A stretch of 37,390 nucleotides of DNA from Methylococcales bacterium (GCA_003584895.1 QVQF01000132.1:1-37390), one strand, 5' to 3'; shown: positions 26,410-36,296, counted from the stretch's first letter. Translations and numbers: made by a program. The notes: generated by a model from the letters alone, not told the origin.

Positions 26410-29017
26410 TCCACCGACTATTCTTTTAAAAGATTACACCGTACCTGACTATCTCATTCAAAGCGTTGACTTAAAATTCACCTTAGCTGAAGAACACACT
26501 CAGGTTATTTCACGCCTGACGTTAATTCGCAATCCTGACAGCCAAACCGGTGATGTGGCACTGGTTTTAGCCGGCGAGAATTTAATCTTAACGCGTGTAG
26601 TACTAAATGATGATAACGAATTAAGCGCACAAGACTACCAGCAAACTGAAGAGTCACTCACTATTGCTAACGTACCGCAACATCGCAGTTTTGTACTGAC
26701 TATAGAAAACACCATTAATCCTAAAGCCAATACCGCTTTGGAAGGTTTATATCTATCTAACGGCATGTTATGCACGCAATGCGAAGCAGAAGGCTTTAGA
26801 AAGATCACTTACTTTCTAGATCGTCCTGATGTCATGGCCAAGTTCACTACGACCTTGGTGGGTGACAGAGATCGTTATCCTGTCTTATTATCGAATGGCA
26901 ATAAAATCGCTGAAGGTGATTTGGCTAACAACCAGCATTGGGTCACTTGGGAAGACCCTTTTAACAAACCCTGTTATTTATTTGCCCTAGTTGCCGGACA
27001 GTTAGAGTGTATTGAAGATGAATTTATCACCCTGTCTAATCGCCGCATCAGCTTACAAATTTTTGTCGAAGCCCATGACTTAGACAAATGCGCTCATGCC
27101 ATGCAGTCCCTTAAAAATTCTATGCTCTGGGATGAGCAAGTTTACGGCCGTGAATATGATTTAGATTTATACATGATAGTCGCCGTGGGTCATTTCAATA
27201 TGGGAGCCATGGAAAATAAAGGTCTAAATGTATTTAACACTAAGTTTGTGTTGGCACGTCCTGATACCGCGACCGATAGTGATTATGAACATATTGAAGG
27301 CGTCATAGGCCATGAATATTTCCATAACTGGACAGGTAACCGTATTACTTGCCGTGACTGGTTTCAGCTTAGCCTTAAAGAAGGCTTTACCGTATTTAGA
27401 GACCAAGAATTTACCGGCGATCGCACCTCTAAAGCCGTTAAACGCATCGAAGATGTCAATATGTTACGTACGCGCCAGTTTGCCGAAGATGCAGGCCCTA
27501 TGGCTCATCCTATACGCCCCGAAGCTTATATAGAAATTAATAACTTTTACACCTTAACCGTGTATGAAAAAGGTGCGGAAGTGGTGCGTATGATTCATAC
27601 GCTAGTCGGTGCCGAAGGTTTTCGTAAAGGTAGTGATCTATATTTTGAGCGTCATGATGGCCAAGCCGTCACTTGCGATGATTTTGTCAATGCCATGGAA
27701 GCGGCCAATAATATCGACTTAACTCAGTTTCGTCGTTGGTATGAACAAGCGGGCACTCCCGTCATCAGCGTACAACAAGCTTACGATGCAGATAGCAAAA
27801 CCTTAAACTTAACGCTAAGCCAACATTGCCCTGATACGCCCGGACAGACTAATAAAGAACCTTTACATATTCCTGTCACGGTCGGCTTGCTTAATCCGGA
27901 TGGCAGCCCTGCCGGCGCTGAAGTTATTTTGCAACTGACCGAAGCCACGCAAAGCTTTAGCTTTGAAGCGCTCGCGCAGCGTCCGATCATTTCTATCTTA
28001 AGAGGTTTTTCAGCGCCGGTTAAACTAGCTTTCGAGCGCAGCCTTGAAGAACTGGCCTTTTTATTAAGCCATGACAGCGATACCTTTAATCGCTGGGAAG
28101 CCGGACAGCAACTCGCTAGCCAAATTATTTTTAATTTAATCGAGGATATTCATCAGGGACGTAGCTTAGTGCTAAACCCTATTCTTATCCTAGCCTTTAA
28201 ACAAATCATGGCGCAAGCGCCTGCTGATTTATCGTATTTATCCTTATTACTCAGTCTGCCCTCAGAAACCTATTTAGCCGAGCAAATGTCGGTGATTGAT
28301 GTGATCGCTATTCATCAGGCTCGTGAATTTGTAATTAATGGCTTAACTGAACAGTTACAGGTGCAATTCAAAGCCTTATATAAGGCCCATCATCTTGATG
28401 AATCAGGCTTGTTTAATGCTGATGCCATAGGTCGTCGTCGCATTAAAAATACCTGCCTAGCTTACTTAGGTCGTTTAGAACTTGCTGAATATCAGCACTG
28501 GGCGCAGCAGCAATTTACCAGCGCTAAAAACATGACCGATCAAATTTCCGCATTAGCGGTGATCGTTAATAATTCGCATCCTGCTAAACAACAATGCTTG
28601 ACTGATTTTTATCAGCAATGGCAAGCTGAGGCCTTAGTGATCGACAAGTGGTTTGCCCTGCAAGCGACTAGTCCGCAAACCGATACTTTTGCTAACGTGC
28701 AAGCCTTAATGCAACACCCTGCCTTCGATATTAGTAATCCTAATCGAGTCAGAGCCTTAATTGGTGCTTTTAGTCAGGCCAATCCTTTACATTTTCACGC
28801 TGAAAATGGTCAGGGGTATCAATATCTAGCCGATCAAATTATCAGCCTTAATAGCCTCAACCCCCAAGTGGCTTCACGCATGTTAAGTGCCTTAACCACC
28901 TGGCGTCGTTATGATGTCCCTAGACAAGAGCTCATCAAAGCCCAGTTAAAACGCATTATAAGCACAGAAGCTGTTTCTAGGGATGTGTATGAGGTTGCTA
29001 GTAAGAGTTTGGCTTAA
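26396..29017 (+). CDS. pepN: aminopeptidase N (M1 zinc metallopeptidase)
   Basis: 873 residues, the length of E. coli-type PepN. It removes N-terminal residues from peptides in the cytoplasm. The exopeptidase signature GAMEN is at 270-274. The zinc ligands are H306 and H310 in HEYFH and E329 in LKEGFTVF, all intact. The C-terminal 350 residues form the usual helical domain that encloses the active site. The ATG at 26396 lies inside the end of the DUF423 gene. It is convergent with the attachment-family gene across a hairpin-rich spacer. Confidence 0.97.
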   Translation: MTAINPPTILLKDYTVPDYLIQSVDLKFTLAEEHTQVISRLTLIRNPDSQTGDVALVLAGENLILTRVVLNDDNELSAQDYQQTEESLTIANVPQHRSFVLTIENTINPKANTALEGLYLSNGMLCTQCEAEGFRKITYFLDRPDVMAKFTTTLVGDRDRYPVLLSNGNKIAEGDLANNQHWVTWEDPFNKPCYLFALVAGQLECIEDEFITLSNRRISLQIFVEAHDLDKCAHAMQSLKNSMLWDEQVYGREYDLDLYMIVAVGHFNMGAMENKGLNVFNTKFVLARPDTATDSDYEHIEGVIGHEYFHNWTGNRITCRDWFQLSLKEGFTVFRDQEFTGDRTSKAVKRIEDVNMLRTRQFAEDAGPMAHPIRPEAYIEINNFYTLTVYEKGAEVVRMIHTLVGAEGFRKGSDLYFERHDGQAVTCDDFVNAMEAANNIDLTQFRRWYEQAGTPVISVQQAYDADSKTLNLTLSQHCPDTPGQTNKEPLHIPVTVGLLNPDGSPAGAEVILQLTEATQSFSFEALAQRPIISILRGFSAPVKLAFERSLEELAFLLSHDSDTFNRWEAGQQLASQIIFNLIEDIHQGRSLVLNPILILAFKQIMAQAPADLSYLSLLLSLPSETYLAEQMSVIDVIAIHQAREFVINGLTEQLQVQFKALYKAHHLDESGLFNADAIGRRRIKNTCLAYLGRLELAEYQHWAQQQFTSAKNMTDQISALAVIVNNSHPAKQQCLTDFYQQWQAEALVIDKWFALQATSPQTDTFANVQALMQHPAFDISNPNRVRALIGAFSQANPLHFHAENGQGYQYLADQIISLNSLNPQVASRMLSALTTWRRYDVPRQELIKAQLKRIISTEAVSRDVYEVASKSLA

Positions 29018-29041
29018 GTGTAATCTTGGAAACCAACATGT

Positions 29042-29127
29042 CGAGCAAAGATAAAACTGTTGCTCGTCCCTTTCCGGAGTAAAACAGCTTCAGCTGTTTT
29101 AAGTGCAACAGATTCAGCTGTTGCACT
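29042..29127. terminator. three consecutive hairpins between convergent genes
   Basis: CGAGCAA/TTGCTCG (29042-29048 and 29060-29066), AAAACAGC/GCTGTTTT with a TTCA loop (29081-29100), and AGTGCAACAG/CTGTTGCACT with a six-base loop (29102-29127). The second ends in T4 on both strands, so it can act as a bidirectional terminator for pepN and the opposing gene. Hairpins two and three share the ACAGnTTCAGCTGTT core, suggesting one was copied from the other or that both belong to a dispersed repeat. Confidence 0.65.
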
Positions 29128-29138
29128 CCTATCAATGA

Positions 29139-29570
29139 CTAATGACTAGGCAAATGTAAGCGGATTTCTTCGGGGCTTAATGTTGTGATGTTTTTATCTA
29201 ATTCAAAGCAAATAGTTTTTTTGATGCGTTCGGGTAGACAGTTACGTAATAAGCCGAGCATAGACGGTTCGGCTATGATCAATAATTGGTTAAATTGCTG
29301 AGCGTTGAGTGCCTCTTCTAAGTAATGCGACAGCCTATGAGCAAATAAATCTGCTTCATGTTGCTTAGGGTCGGTAGCTTGTTCAAAGGCATGGCCAATA
29401 TGGCCAGAACCTTGAATTCTGCCGGGCAAGTCCGAAGTCAAATCTCGGTCATGCAAGCGACCTTCAGTATGCGTCAGGGTTTCTATTTCAATTAAGGGTG
29501 TAGCAGGTGCGTCTGTTTTAAAAATACGCGCTCGACTTTGGTCTGCGACAACAATTAAAGTTGCTTTCAT
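29139..29570 (-). CDS. 'protein required for attachment to host cells' family protein
   Basis: 143 residues. It starts MKATLIVVADQSRARIF and has the GRLHDRDLTSDLPGRIQ segment, HEADLFAHRLSHYLEEAL and LLIIAEPSMLGLLRNCLP, all typical of the host-attachment family (PF10116). The family was named from a plant-associated bacterium but is widespread in free-living species; the fold recalls release-factor/ribonuclease-like domains and the real role is unclear. No signal peptide, so probably cytoplasmic. The ATG at 29570 is chosen because AGAGG lies nine bases upstream; a TTG at 29588 would include it. It is divergent from the cheB-cheR operon. Confidence 0.85.
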   Translation of the reverse strand: MKATLIVVADQSRARIFKTDAPATPLIEIETLTHTEGRLHDRDLTSDLPGRIQGSGHIGHAFEQATDPKQHEADLFAHRLSHYLEEALNAQQFNQLLIIAEPSMLGLLRNCLPERIKKTICFELDKNITTLSPEEIRLHLPSH

Positions 29571-29747
29571 AATAATAACCTCTAACAAAATAAATAAGTT
29601 TATATTAATAAAGACATCCCAAGATAATACAAGGCTAACAGGCCTTTATCAGGGAATTTATCTTTGATGAGCAACTACTTTAACCGCTAATAAAACACGG
29701 CGCTATTCGTATAACTACTTAAGTGCGTGACAACTGATAGTTTTTTA

Positions 29748-29761
29748 GGCTAAAGTTAGCC
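29748..29761. promoter_or_regulatory. palindrome upstream of the CheB-CheR operon
   Basis: GGCTAA-ag-TTAGCC is a perfect 6+2+6 palindrome about 87 bases before the GTG start, in the region shared with the divergent attachment-family gene. It could be an operator site. The response regulator of this operon is a candidate binder, but nothing in the sequence proves it. Confidence 0.35.
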
Positions 29762-29847
29762 CCTATGAATTTTAATGACAAAAATCGCGATCCAATTTTC
29801 TAAAACGACTTAACTTACACACTACCTTCTTTATAGGATGGCCTTTA

Positions 29848-32745
29848 GTGGAATCATTGCCAGATCAAATAATACCAGAAGATACAGAACTACTCGCGCC
29901 AACTCTAACAGTAGTGGGCATTGGCGCTTCGGCAGGCGGACTAGAGGCGCTAACCACCTTCTTTACCCATTTACCACTAGATTCTGGCCTTGCCTTTATT
30001 ATTGTCACGCACTTAAGTCCTGATCGACCTAGTTTATTGCCGGAATTATTACAAAAACACACCCTACTTCCGATACATATTGCCGAAAATGGCATGGTTT
30101 TAAAAGCCAATCAGATTTTTATTTGTCCAGAAGGCAAAGAACTGGCCGTAAATAATCATCAGCTACAACTCATTAGCAACCCTAAGCATATTAGCGCTTA
30201 TCATCCCATTGATGCGTTTTTACAATCGCTAGCGCAAGATTGTCAGACTCAAAGTATTGGCATTATTTTATCTGGCACCGGCACCGATGGCACACTAGGT
30301 ATTAAAGCGATTAAAGACGTTGCCGGCATTACTTTCGCTCAAGACCCAAGTTCAGCGGGCTACGACGGCATGCCTAATAGCGCTATAGCTTCCGGCGACA
30401 TTGATTTTGTATTACCGGCCGAAGATATCGGTGCTCAACTGATAGCCTGTTATCAAACTTTCGCCGATAAAACTGTAAGAAATAAAACTGAACAGAGTAT
30501 TGATAACGAGTCACTTCATAAAATATTGGATCTATTACACGAGCAGTTAGGGCATGACTTTTCAATATATAAGATCAGTACCATACAGCGTCGTATTGCA
30601 AGACGTATGTCTATACATCAACTTAACAATGTACAGCTTTATATACAGTTTTTAACCGACAACCCCATAGAACAAGAACAATTACTGCAAGAATTACTCA
30701 TTAATGTCACTAGCTTTTTTAGGGATAGCGAGGCCTTTGACGCCTTAGCAGCCTTAGCATTACCAATGTTATTTGCCAACAAACCTAATGATTATAAGCT
30801 TAGAATTTGGGTAACCGCTTGTTCCACCGGTGAAGAAGCCTATTCGCTGGCTATTTTATTTCATGAATATAGCGTTAAAATCGGTAAACCCTTACGCTTA
30901 CAGCTCTTTGCCACCGACTTGGATGCCTCTTGCATTAGTAAAGCGAGAACGGGGACTTTTCCCTTGTCGATTGCTAGCGAGCTTTCTGCTGAACGCTTAG
31001 CACGCTACTTTAGCTTAGAAAACAATGAATATCGCATTAACAAAGCGATACGTGAAACCGTGATTTTTGCCCAGCACAATTTAATTTCCGATCCGCCCTT
31101 TACGCGCATGGATTTAATTAGTTGCAGAAATTTATTAATTTATTTAGACGCAGAATTACAAAAACAAATTATACCTATATTTCATTATGCCCTTAATCCT
31201 GACGGCATTTTGTTTTTAGGCAGCGCAGAAAGCATAGGCTCTTTTAACCAGCTATTTACCTGCTTGCACCCTAAATGGAAGTTCTATCAACGTTCAGCTG
31301 AGCTTAAACAGGCGTTGACACCCTTAACACTACGTAAACCCTTATATAGTAGGCGTTTTGAGCAATCTTTAAATGAGATAGCACCAGAGCGCAGAACGGA
31401 AACCACTACGCTACAAGTAGAACATTTCTTATTAGATAAATATGTACCCATTAGTTTTATCATTAATATAAAAGGTAAAATTTTTTATATCCATGGCCAA
31501 TCGGGGGCTTATATACAGCCGCCAACAGGGTTACCAAACTGGAACATTATAGAAATGGCCCGTGAAGGTTTGCGTTTTCCGCTAGCCTCTTCATTACGCT
31601 TGGCAGAAAAAAGCACTGACAACCTCTTTATCCATAAAAATGTAAACATCAATAATGATGGGCATATAGAAACCATAGATTTAACTATCGAAAGAATTAA
31701 TAATCCTGAAGCCCTCAGAAATTTATTCTTAATTTCTATCTTCCCTAGCACTCTGACAGAGCCAGAACTGAATACCACTCTGTTGCTGACACCTAGCCTT
31801 CCCAGCGAAAAAGATAATCTGGAACATGAGCTGTACTTTACTAAAGAATCCCTTAATGCGGCTATTGCCGATTTAGAGATCAGTAATGAAGAACTACAGT
31901 CCTCGAATGAAGAACTACAAAGCACGAATGAGGAACTAGAAACGACTAAAGAGGAAATGCAGTCCCTCAACGAAGAGTTATCGACCATCAACACTGAGCT
32001 ACAAAAGAAGATTGAGTCGCTATCCGAAGCTAATGATGACATGCAAAATTTACTCAATGGTACTGACATTGCTAGTATTTTTCTGGATTGTAATTTACAT
32101 ATAAAACTCTATACTCGGCAAGCGAAAAACATCTTTAAATTAATAGATACTGATACTGGCAGACCTTTATCGGATTTGGCCTCTAACTTACGCTATGACA
32201 ACTTATTAGATGATGCGCAGCAGGTCTTAGAAACGCTGATAATTAAAGAGGCAGAAGCTCAAACCATTGAAAATGACTGGTATTTAGTGCGTATTTTGCC
32301 TTATCGAACTACAGAAAACATCATTGATGGCTTAGCCATTAACTTTATTAATATCAATAAGCTTAAAGTTGCTGAACTTTATGCCCATGAAGCGTATTTA
32401 ATGACGGCCATCGTTAATACCGTTCCTCAGCCCATGTTAGTGTTAGATCATACGCTGCGTATCAGCTTGGTTAATCCTGCTTATCTTAAAAATTATGGCC
32501 TTAACCATGATGATTTTATAGGACAGTCCTTGTTTAGCATTCACAACAATGCTTTTAATACGGCACCCTTGCGAGATTTACTCAACCATACCATTAGCCA
32601 TAACCAAGCCTTTACTGACTTTCAGGTAGACGTGCTATTGCCACAGATTGGCATTAAGCCATTATTGCTAACGGGCTGTATATTGAAACTAAGCCAAAAT
32701 ATCCCATCTCATATTTTATTAAGCATTAATGAAAGGCCTAGCTGA
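29848..32745 (+). CDS. CheB-CheR fusion with coiled coil and PAS domains
   Basis: 965 residues from a GTG start with GGATG upstream. Residues 20-200 are a CheB methylesterase domain with a complete triad (S28 in GASAGG, H55 in THLSPD, D147 in GTGTDG) but no receiver domain. Residues 225-485 are a CheR methyltransferase with the AdoMet site ACSTGEEAYS (324-333), DLDASCISKA and SCRNLLIYLD. Residues 657-735 form a long Glu-rich coiled coil built on repeated NEELQS-type units. Two PAS domains finish the protein (about 737-845 and 850-965). Both enzymes look active, yet the window has no chemoreceptor, CheA or CheW. Gene one of a three-gene operon with a kinase and regulator. Confidence 0.93.
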   Translation: MESLPDQIIPEDTELLAPTLTVVGIGASAGGLEALTTFFTHLPLDSGLAFIIVTHLSPDRPSLLPELLQKHTLLPIHIAENGMVLKANQIFICPEGKELAVNNHQLQLISNPKHISAYHPIDAFLQSLAQDCQTQSIGIILSGTGTDGTLGIKAIKDVAGITFAQDPSSAGYDGMPNSAIASGDIDFVLPAEDIGAQLIACYQTFADKTVRNKTEQSIDNESLHKILDLLHEQLGHDFSIYKISTIQRRIARRMSIHQLNNVQLYIQFLTDNPIEQEQLLQELLINVTSFFRDSEAFDALAALALPMLFANKPNDYKLRIWVTACSTGEEAYSLAILFHEYSVKIGKPLRLQLFATDLDASCISKARTGTFPLSIASELSAERLARYFSLENNEYRINKAIRETVIFAQHNLISDPPFTRMDLISCRNLLIYLDAELQKQIIPIFHYALNPDGILFLGSAESIGSFNQLFTCLHPKWKFYQRSAELKQALTPLTLRKPLYSRRFEQSLNEIAPERRTETTTLQVEHFLLDKYVPISFIINIKGKIFYIHGQSGAYIQPPTGLPNWNIIEMAREGLRFPLASSLRLAEKSTDNLFIHKNVNINNDGHIETIDLTIERINNPEALRNLFLISIFPSTLTEPELNTTLLLTPSLPSEKDNLEHELYFTKESLNAAIADLEISNEELQSSNEELQSTNEELETTKEEMQSLNEELSTINTELQKKIESLSEANDDMQNLLNGTDIASIFLDCNLHIKLYTRQAKNIFKLIDTDTGRPLSDLASNLRYDNLLDDAQQVLETLIIKEAEAQTIENDWYLVRILPYRTTENIIDGLAINFININKLKVAELYAHEAYLMTAIVNTVPQPMLVLDHTLRISLVNPAYLKNYGLNHDDFIGQSLFSIHNNAFNTAPLRDLLNHTISHNQAFTDFQVDVLLPQIGIKPLLLTGCILKLSQNIPSHILLSINERPS

Positions 32746-34553
32746 TGAATCCGTCTACAGATATTCATAACCTACGTCAACGTGCAATACTGGCGAAAGC
32801 AAATCGTCAAAAAACACTCATAGATAAATCAAGGGGCGACATTGGGAAAATGACTGCTGATGAAATTCAGACGCTGGTTTATGAACTTCAAGTGCATCAA
32901 ATTGAACTCGTCATGCAAAATGAAGAGCTCATCAATACCCAGCAGAGTCTCAGAAAATCTGAAAATGACTATACGCGTATTTATGACTTAGCACCTATCG
33001 CCTATCTGACCTTGTCGCAGAAAGGGCTTATCCAGCAAGCCAACATAGCGGCAACCACCCTATTTAATCTATCACGTGAAAAACTCTTTAATCAGCGCCT
33101 AGAAAAGTTAATTCATGCTGACGATCAAGATGCTTATTATCTTTTCTTTCGTAATATGCTTAAAGAACAACCCAGCTCTTATCTGACTATCCGAATAACT
33201 AACGCTAACCAATATTCCGATAACATAACCATTACTTACCTAGAACTTAAGGCCACTGTTGTTAGACAAGAAAATAATGAGCTAATAATTTATTTAGTCC
33301 TCAAGGATGTGACCGCCCATAAAGTTATGGAAGATACTTTAGATTGCATCAATAAAAAACAAGCTATTGAAATCAATCATCAGCATTCTGATCTGCTTAA
33401 CCGTCAAGATCTTTTAAATCTAAAAACAGCAGAGATTCAGGATTTACACCAATCTAGTTACAAACTAAAAGAAGCCAGCGCCCATATTTTTAATGTCTCT
33501 AGCGAAGGTATTGTGATGCTTAGTCTATTGGGCGTCATTGAATCAACCAATCCCGCTGCCTGCTTACTGTTTGGTTACAGCGAAGCCGAACTTTTGGGGA
33601 TGTCCTTTAACCAACTACTCATAACGCCACTATTTTCTAAATCCAGCATCAATTTGCTACAAAATAGCCAAAACAATATCGCATCTAGCTATAGAGTAGA
33701 GGGACTTCATAGTAATGGCTCTATAGTGCCTTTATCACTGTCTTTAGTGGACTTTACACTTGAGCAGTCTGAGCATTTTGCTATCGTCATACGTGACAAT
33801 AGCTTGCATTTGCAACAAGAACGGCTCGAGAAAGCGCATTTGGCTGAAATAGCCAATATGACACGTTTAAGCCTTATCGGTAGCATGGGCTCTGGCATTG
33901 CTCATCAAGTTAATCAACCTTTGACCGCGATCAGCAATTATAGCCAAGCGTGCATACAACTGATTAAGGCTGAACAACCCGACTTAACTAAGCTCAGCGA
34001 AGTTCTAAGCAAAACCTATGAACAAGCTCAAAAAGCCGGAAAAATCATCCACCGCATGAAAGATTTAGCCAGCCAACGTACCACCTCACGTACGATGACC
34101 TCTATTGACACCTTGATTGAAAACGCCGTCAACTTCTGTGCACATGAATGTTATCAGGACAATATTCAAGTAACGCTTGAACTCAATCCAAATATTCCTA
34201 AAATAGCCATGGATAGTGTGCAAATTGAGCAAGTACTGTTAAATCTAATTAGAAATGCCATAGATGCCTTAAAAGAGCAGGTTAAAGAAAGCGATAAAAC
34301 TATATCGATACAGACCCAATTGAATAAAGGTCTAGAAGTTCGCGTAAAAGATAACGGTCCTGGTTTGACTGATTTGCAAAAAGAAAAAATACTGATGCCT
34401 TTTTATACCAGCAAATCCAGTGGTATGGGCATGGGACTCTCTATTAGTCGCTCCATCATTGAAGCCCATGGCGGCGATATTAAGTTTAATAGCAAGCTAG
34501 GCGTCGGCACTACTTTTTATTTTAATCTGCCCATTCATGGAGAGTCTCTATGA
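32745..34553 (+). CDS. soluble PAS-PAS sensor histidine kinase
   Basis: 602 residues without membrane helices. A helical N-terminal segment (about 35-75) leads to PAS 1 (76-190, IYDLAPIAYLTLSQKG), a linker, and PAS 2 (245-355, HIFNVSSEGIVMLSLLGV). The HisKA phospho-acceptor is H387 in GIAHQVNQPLTAI. The HATPase domain has an N box (VLLNLIRNAIDAL), DNGPGL and GMGMGLSISRSIIEAHGG. There are no heme-FixL landmarks, so the signal is unknown; the CheB-CheR-PAS partner is the obvious candidate for input. Its ATG overlaps the upstream stop by one base (TGATG), and its stop overlaps the response regulator start (ATGA), implying coupled translation. Confidence 0.93.
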   Translation: MNPSTDIHNLRQRAILAKANRQKTLIDKSRGDIGKMTADEIQTLVYELQVHQIELVMQNEELINTQQSLRKSENDYTRIYDLAPIAYLTLSQKGLIQQANIAATTLFNLSREKLFNQRLEKLIHADDQDAYYLFFRNMLKEQPSSYLTIRITNANQYSDNITITYLELKATVVRQENNELIIYLVLKDVTAHKVMEDTLDCINKKQAIEINHQHSDLLNRQDLLNLKTAEIQDLHQSSYKLKEASAHIFNVSSEGIVMLSLLGVIESTNPAACLLFGYSEAELLGMSFNQLLITPLFSKSSINLLQNSQNNIASSYRVEGLHSNGSIVPLSLSLVDFTLEQSEHFAIVIRDNSLHLQQERLEKAHLAEIANMTRLSLIGSMGSGIAHQVNQPLTAISNYSQACIQLIKAEQPDLTKLSEVLSKTYEQAQKAGKIIHRMKDLASQRTTSRTMTSIDTLIENAVNFCAHECYQDNIQVTLELNPNIPKIAMDSVQIEQVLLNLIRNAIDALKEQVKESDKTISIQTQLNKGLEVRVKDNGPGLTDLQKEKILMPFYTSKSSGMGMGLSISRSIIEAHGGDIKFNSKLGVGTTFYFNLPIHGESL

Positions 34554-35170
34554 AAGCAAAGGCCTTAGCAGCCAACGTTTATGTGGTTGACGATGAAATC
34601 GATGTGCTTGATTCAATATCAATATTACTCGACGCTTTAGGCTTAAATGTTAAATGCTTTACTTCAGCAGAGGCCTTTTTAAAAAATTACCAACCCTCTG
34701 AAACAGAGTGTCTTATTTTAGATGTGATGATGCCGACCATGAGCGGACTCGATTTACAAACCGTCATGTTGCAACACGGCATATCGATGCCCATTATTTT
34801 TATTAGTGGTCATTCTGGCATCCCAGAATCAGCAAGAGCCTTTAGAGCCGGTGCGGTACATTTTTTAGAAAAACCTTTTGATTATGATCAGCTAAAAGAA
34901 TGTATTTCTGAAGCGCTAGGAAAAAGCCAAGAGTATCGAGACGATTTTATTTGTAAGCGTAAAGCCAGCGTACTGGTACAGCAACTGACCGAAAGAGAAC
35001 GTGAAATATTACTACTGATCACTCAAGGTCACGCCAATAAAGACATTGCTAAAATACTCAATATCAGTACGCGTACTGTAGAAGCCCATCGATTTCATAT
35101 TAAAGAGAAAACCCAAGCCACAAGCTTAGCGGAACTAACCACTTTGGTTATTCATGCGCAGTTAAATTAA
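34550..35170 (+). CDS. FixJ/NarL-type response regulator
   Basis: 206 residues. The receiver domain spans about 8-120, with the acidic pair in VVDDE, phospho-acceptor D58 in LILDVMMP, and the switch lysine K108 in FLEKPFD. The LuxR-type helix-turn-helix is at about 140-200 (LTEREREILLLITQGHANKDIAKILNIS read in parts, then TRTVEAHRFHIKEK). It should be phosphorylated by the kinase whose gene it overlaps by four bases and then control transcription. The short linker and receiver resemble the FixJ/TtrR/StyR group. Targets are unknown. Confidence 0.95.
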   Translation: MKAKALAANVYVVDDEIDVLDSISILLDALGLNVKCFTSAEAFLKNYQPSETECLILDVMMPTMSGLDLQTVMLQHGISMPIIFISGHSGIPESARAFRAGAVHFLEKPFDYDQLKECISEALGKSQEYRDDFICKRKASVLVQQLTEREREILLLITQGHANKDIAKILNISTRTVEAHRFHIKEKTQATSLAELTTLVIHAQLN

Positions 35171-35305
35171 GGGGCTACCAACTTAAGATGGGACAATTTA
35201 GCTTAATCGTTCATTTTTATAGGGCTCTCCTAAGCGCAGGCGAAGGGCAAAGGGTTAAGCCTAGTATCTGTCACGCCTTAAGTTGCTAGCCACTAATATG
35301 AATCG

Positions 35306-35345
35306 CGTAGCTTGCATTAATGGCTTTATCATTAACCCAACATTC
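35306..35345. repeat. half copy of the degQ-moaB palindromic repeat
   Basis: TAATGGCTTTATCATTAACC and the following CAACATT are identical to the left half of the repeat at 25363-25389. The first bases (CGTAGCTTGCAT) are a degraded version of its outer arm. The right half is absent, so no long hairpin can form. It lies between the response regulator and cysE, whose 3' ends face each other. Confidence 0.85.
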
Positions 35346-35357
35346 TTGCCAAGCAAA

Positions 35358-36296
35358 TCAAATACCCGCGCCACCTTGAAATAACTCACTGCGAGCACTG
35401 GCTTGGCTAATATTACTACCCGGCGGCACGCTATGCGTCAGCCAAACATTACCACCTATGGTTGAGCCTTGGCCGATGGTAATACGTCCCAATATGGTAG
35501 CTCCGGCATAAATTACCACATTATCTTCAACAATAGGATGTCTAGCATTACCTTTAACTAAGAGACCGTTATCATCTTTTTGAAAACGCTTCGCGCCTAA
35601 GGTAACCGCCTGATAAACACGAACATAGCGACCAATAATCGCAGTTTCACCAATGACCACACCAGTACCATGATCAATAAAGAAACTTTCTCCGATTTGA
35701 GCGCCGGGATGTATATCAATACCCGTTGCTGAGTGAGCTAATTCTGAAATCATACGCGCAACTAAAGGTGCACCTAACTGATAAAGGATATGCGCTAAGC
35801 GATGATGCATGATGGCGGTAATACCCGGATAACACACCAAAACCTCATCAGGACTACGTGCAGCAGGATCACCTTCAAAAGCGGCTTGTATATCGCTATC
35901 TAGCAACTGCCTAACTTTAGGCAGTTGCTCCGCAAACTCTCTGGCAATGTCGATAGCTTGTATATGTGCAACATTATCGATACCTTGATGCCCTGATATG
36001 AATTGTAATTCCCTACGGATTTGAGTGTACAACTCACGCAATAAGGTTTCTAAGGTATGACCTACAAAATAATCGATACCTTCATCATTTAAATCAGGCC
36101 TACCCAAGCGATTAGGAAACAACACTGCTCCTAAGCCATCCAAGATTTTGTGTAACTCTTTACGTGAAGGCAACTTAGGCGGTTTATCGAGTAGGTTGCG
36201 CGTTTCTAAGGATTGCACACGTAAGTCTCTAAGTTGTGCGACCAAGCCATCAATACCCCAATTATAGGGGCTACCTAATCTTGCAGTATCATTCAT
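35358..36296 (-). CDS. cysE: serine O-acetyltransferase
   Basis: 312 residues. It acetylates serine with acetyl-CoA in the committed step of cysteine synthesis. The helical N-terminal SAT domain (about 1-190) is followed by a left-handed beta helix of hexapeptides. The catalytic region is [20 protein letters not shown] and [10 protein letters not shown], then [22 protein letters not shown]. The protein ends GGAGI: a C-terminal isoleucine is what CysE uses to dock into the CysK active site and form the cysteine synthase complex. The length and N-terminus fit the EpsC-like group more than E. coli CysE. Its ATG overlaps the cysK stop by four bases. Confidence 0.94.
   Translation of the reverse strand: MNDTARLGSPYNWGIDGLVAQLRDLRVQSLETRNLLDKPPKLPSRKELHKILDGLGAVLFPNRLGRPDLNDEGIDYFVGHTLETLLRELYTQIRRELQFISGHQGIDNVAHIQAIDIAREFAEQLPKVRQLLDSDIQAAFEGDPAARSPDEVLVCYPGITAIMHHRLAHILYQLGAPLVARMISELAHSATGIDIHPGAQIGESFFIDHGTGVVIGETAIIGRYVRVYQAVTLGAKRFQKDDNGLLVKGNARHPIVEDNVVIYAGATILGRITIGQGSTIGGNVWLTHSVPPGSNISQASARSELFQGGAGI

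Noticed and set aside
31509-32069. 186-codon antisense Ser-rich frame in the CheB-CheR gene
   Set aside because: The serine runs are the reverse complement of the Glu/Asn-rich coiled-coil codons, so it is a composition artefact.
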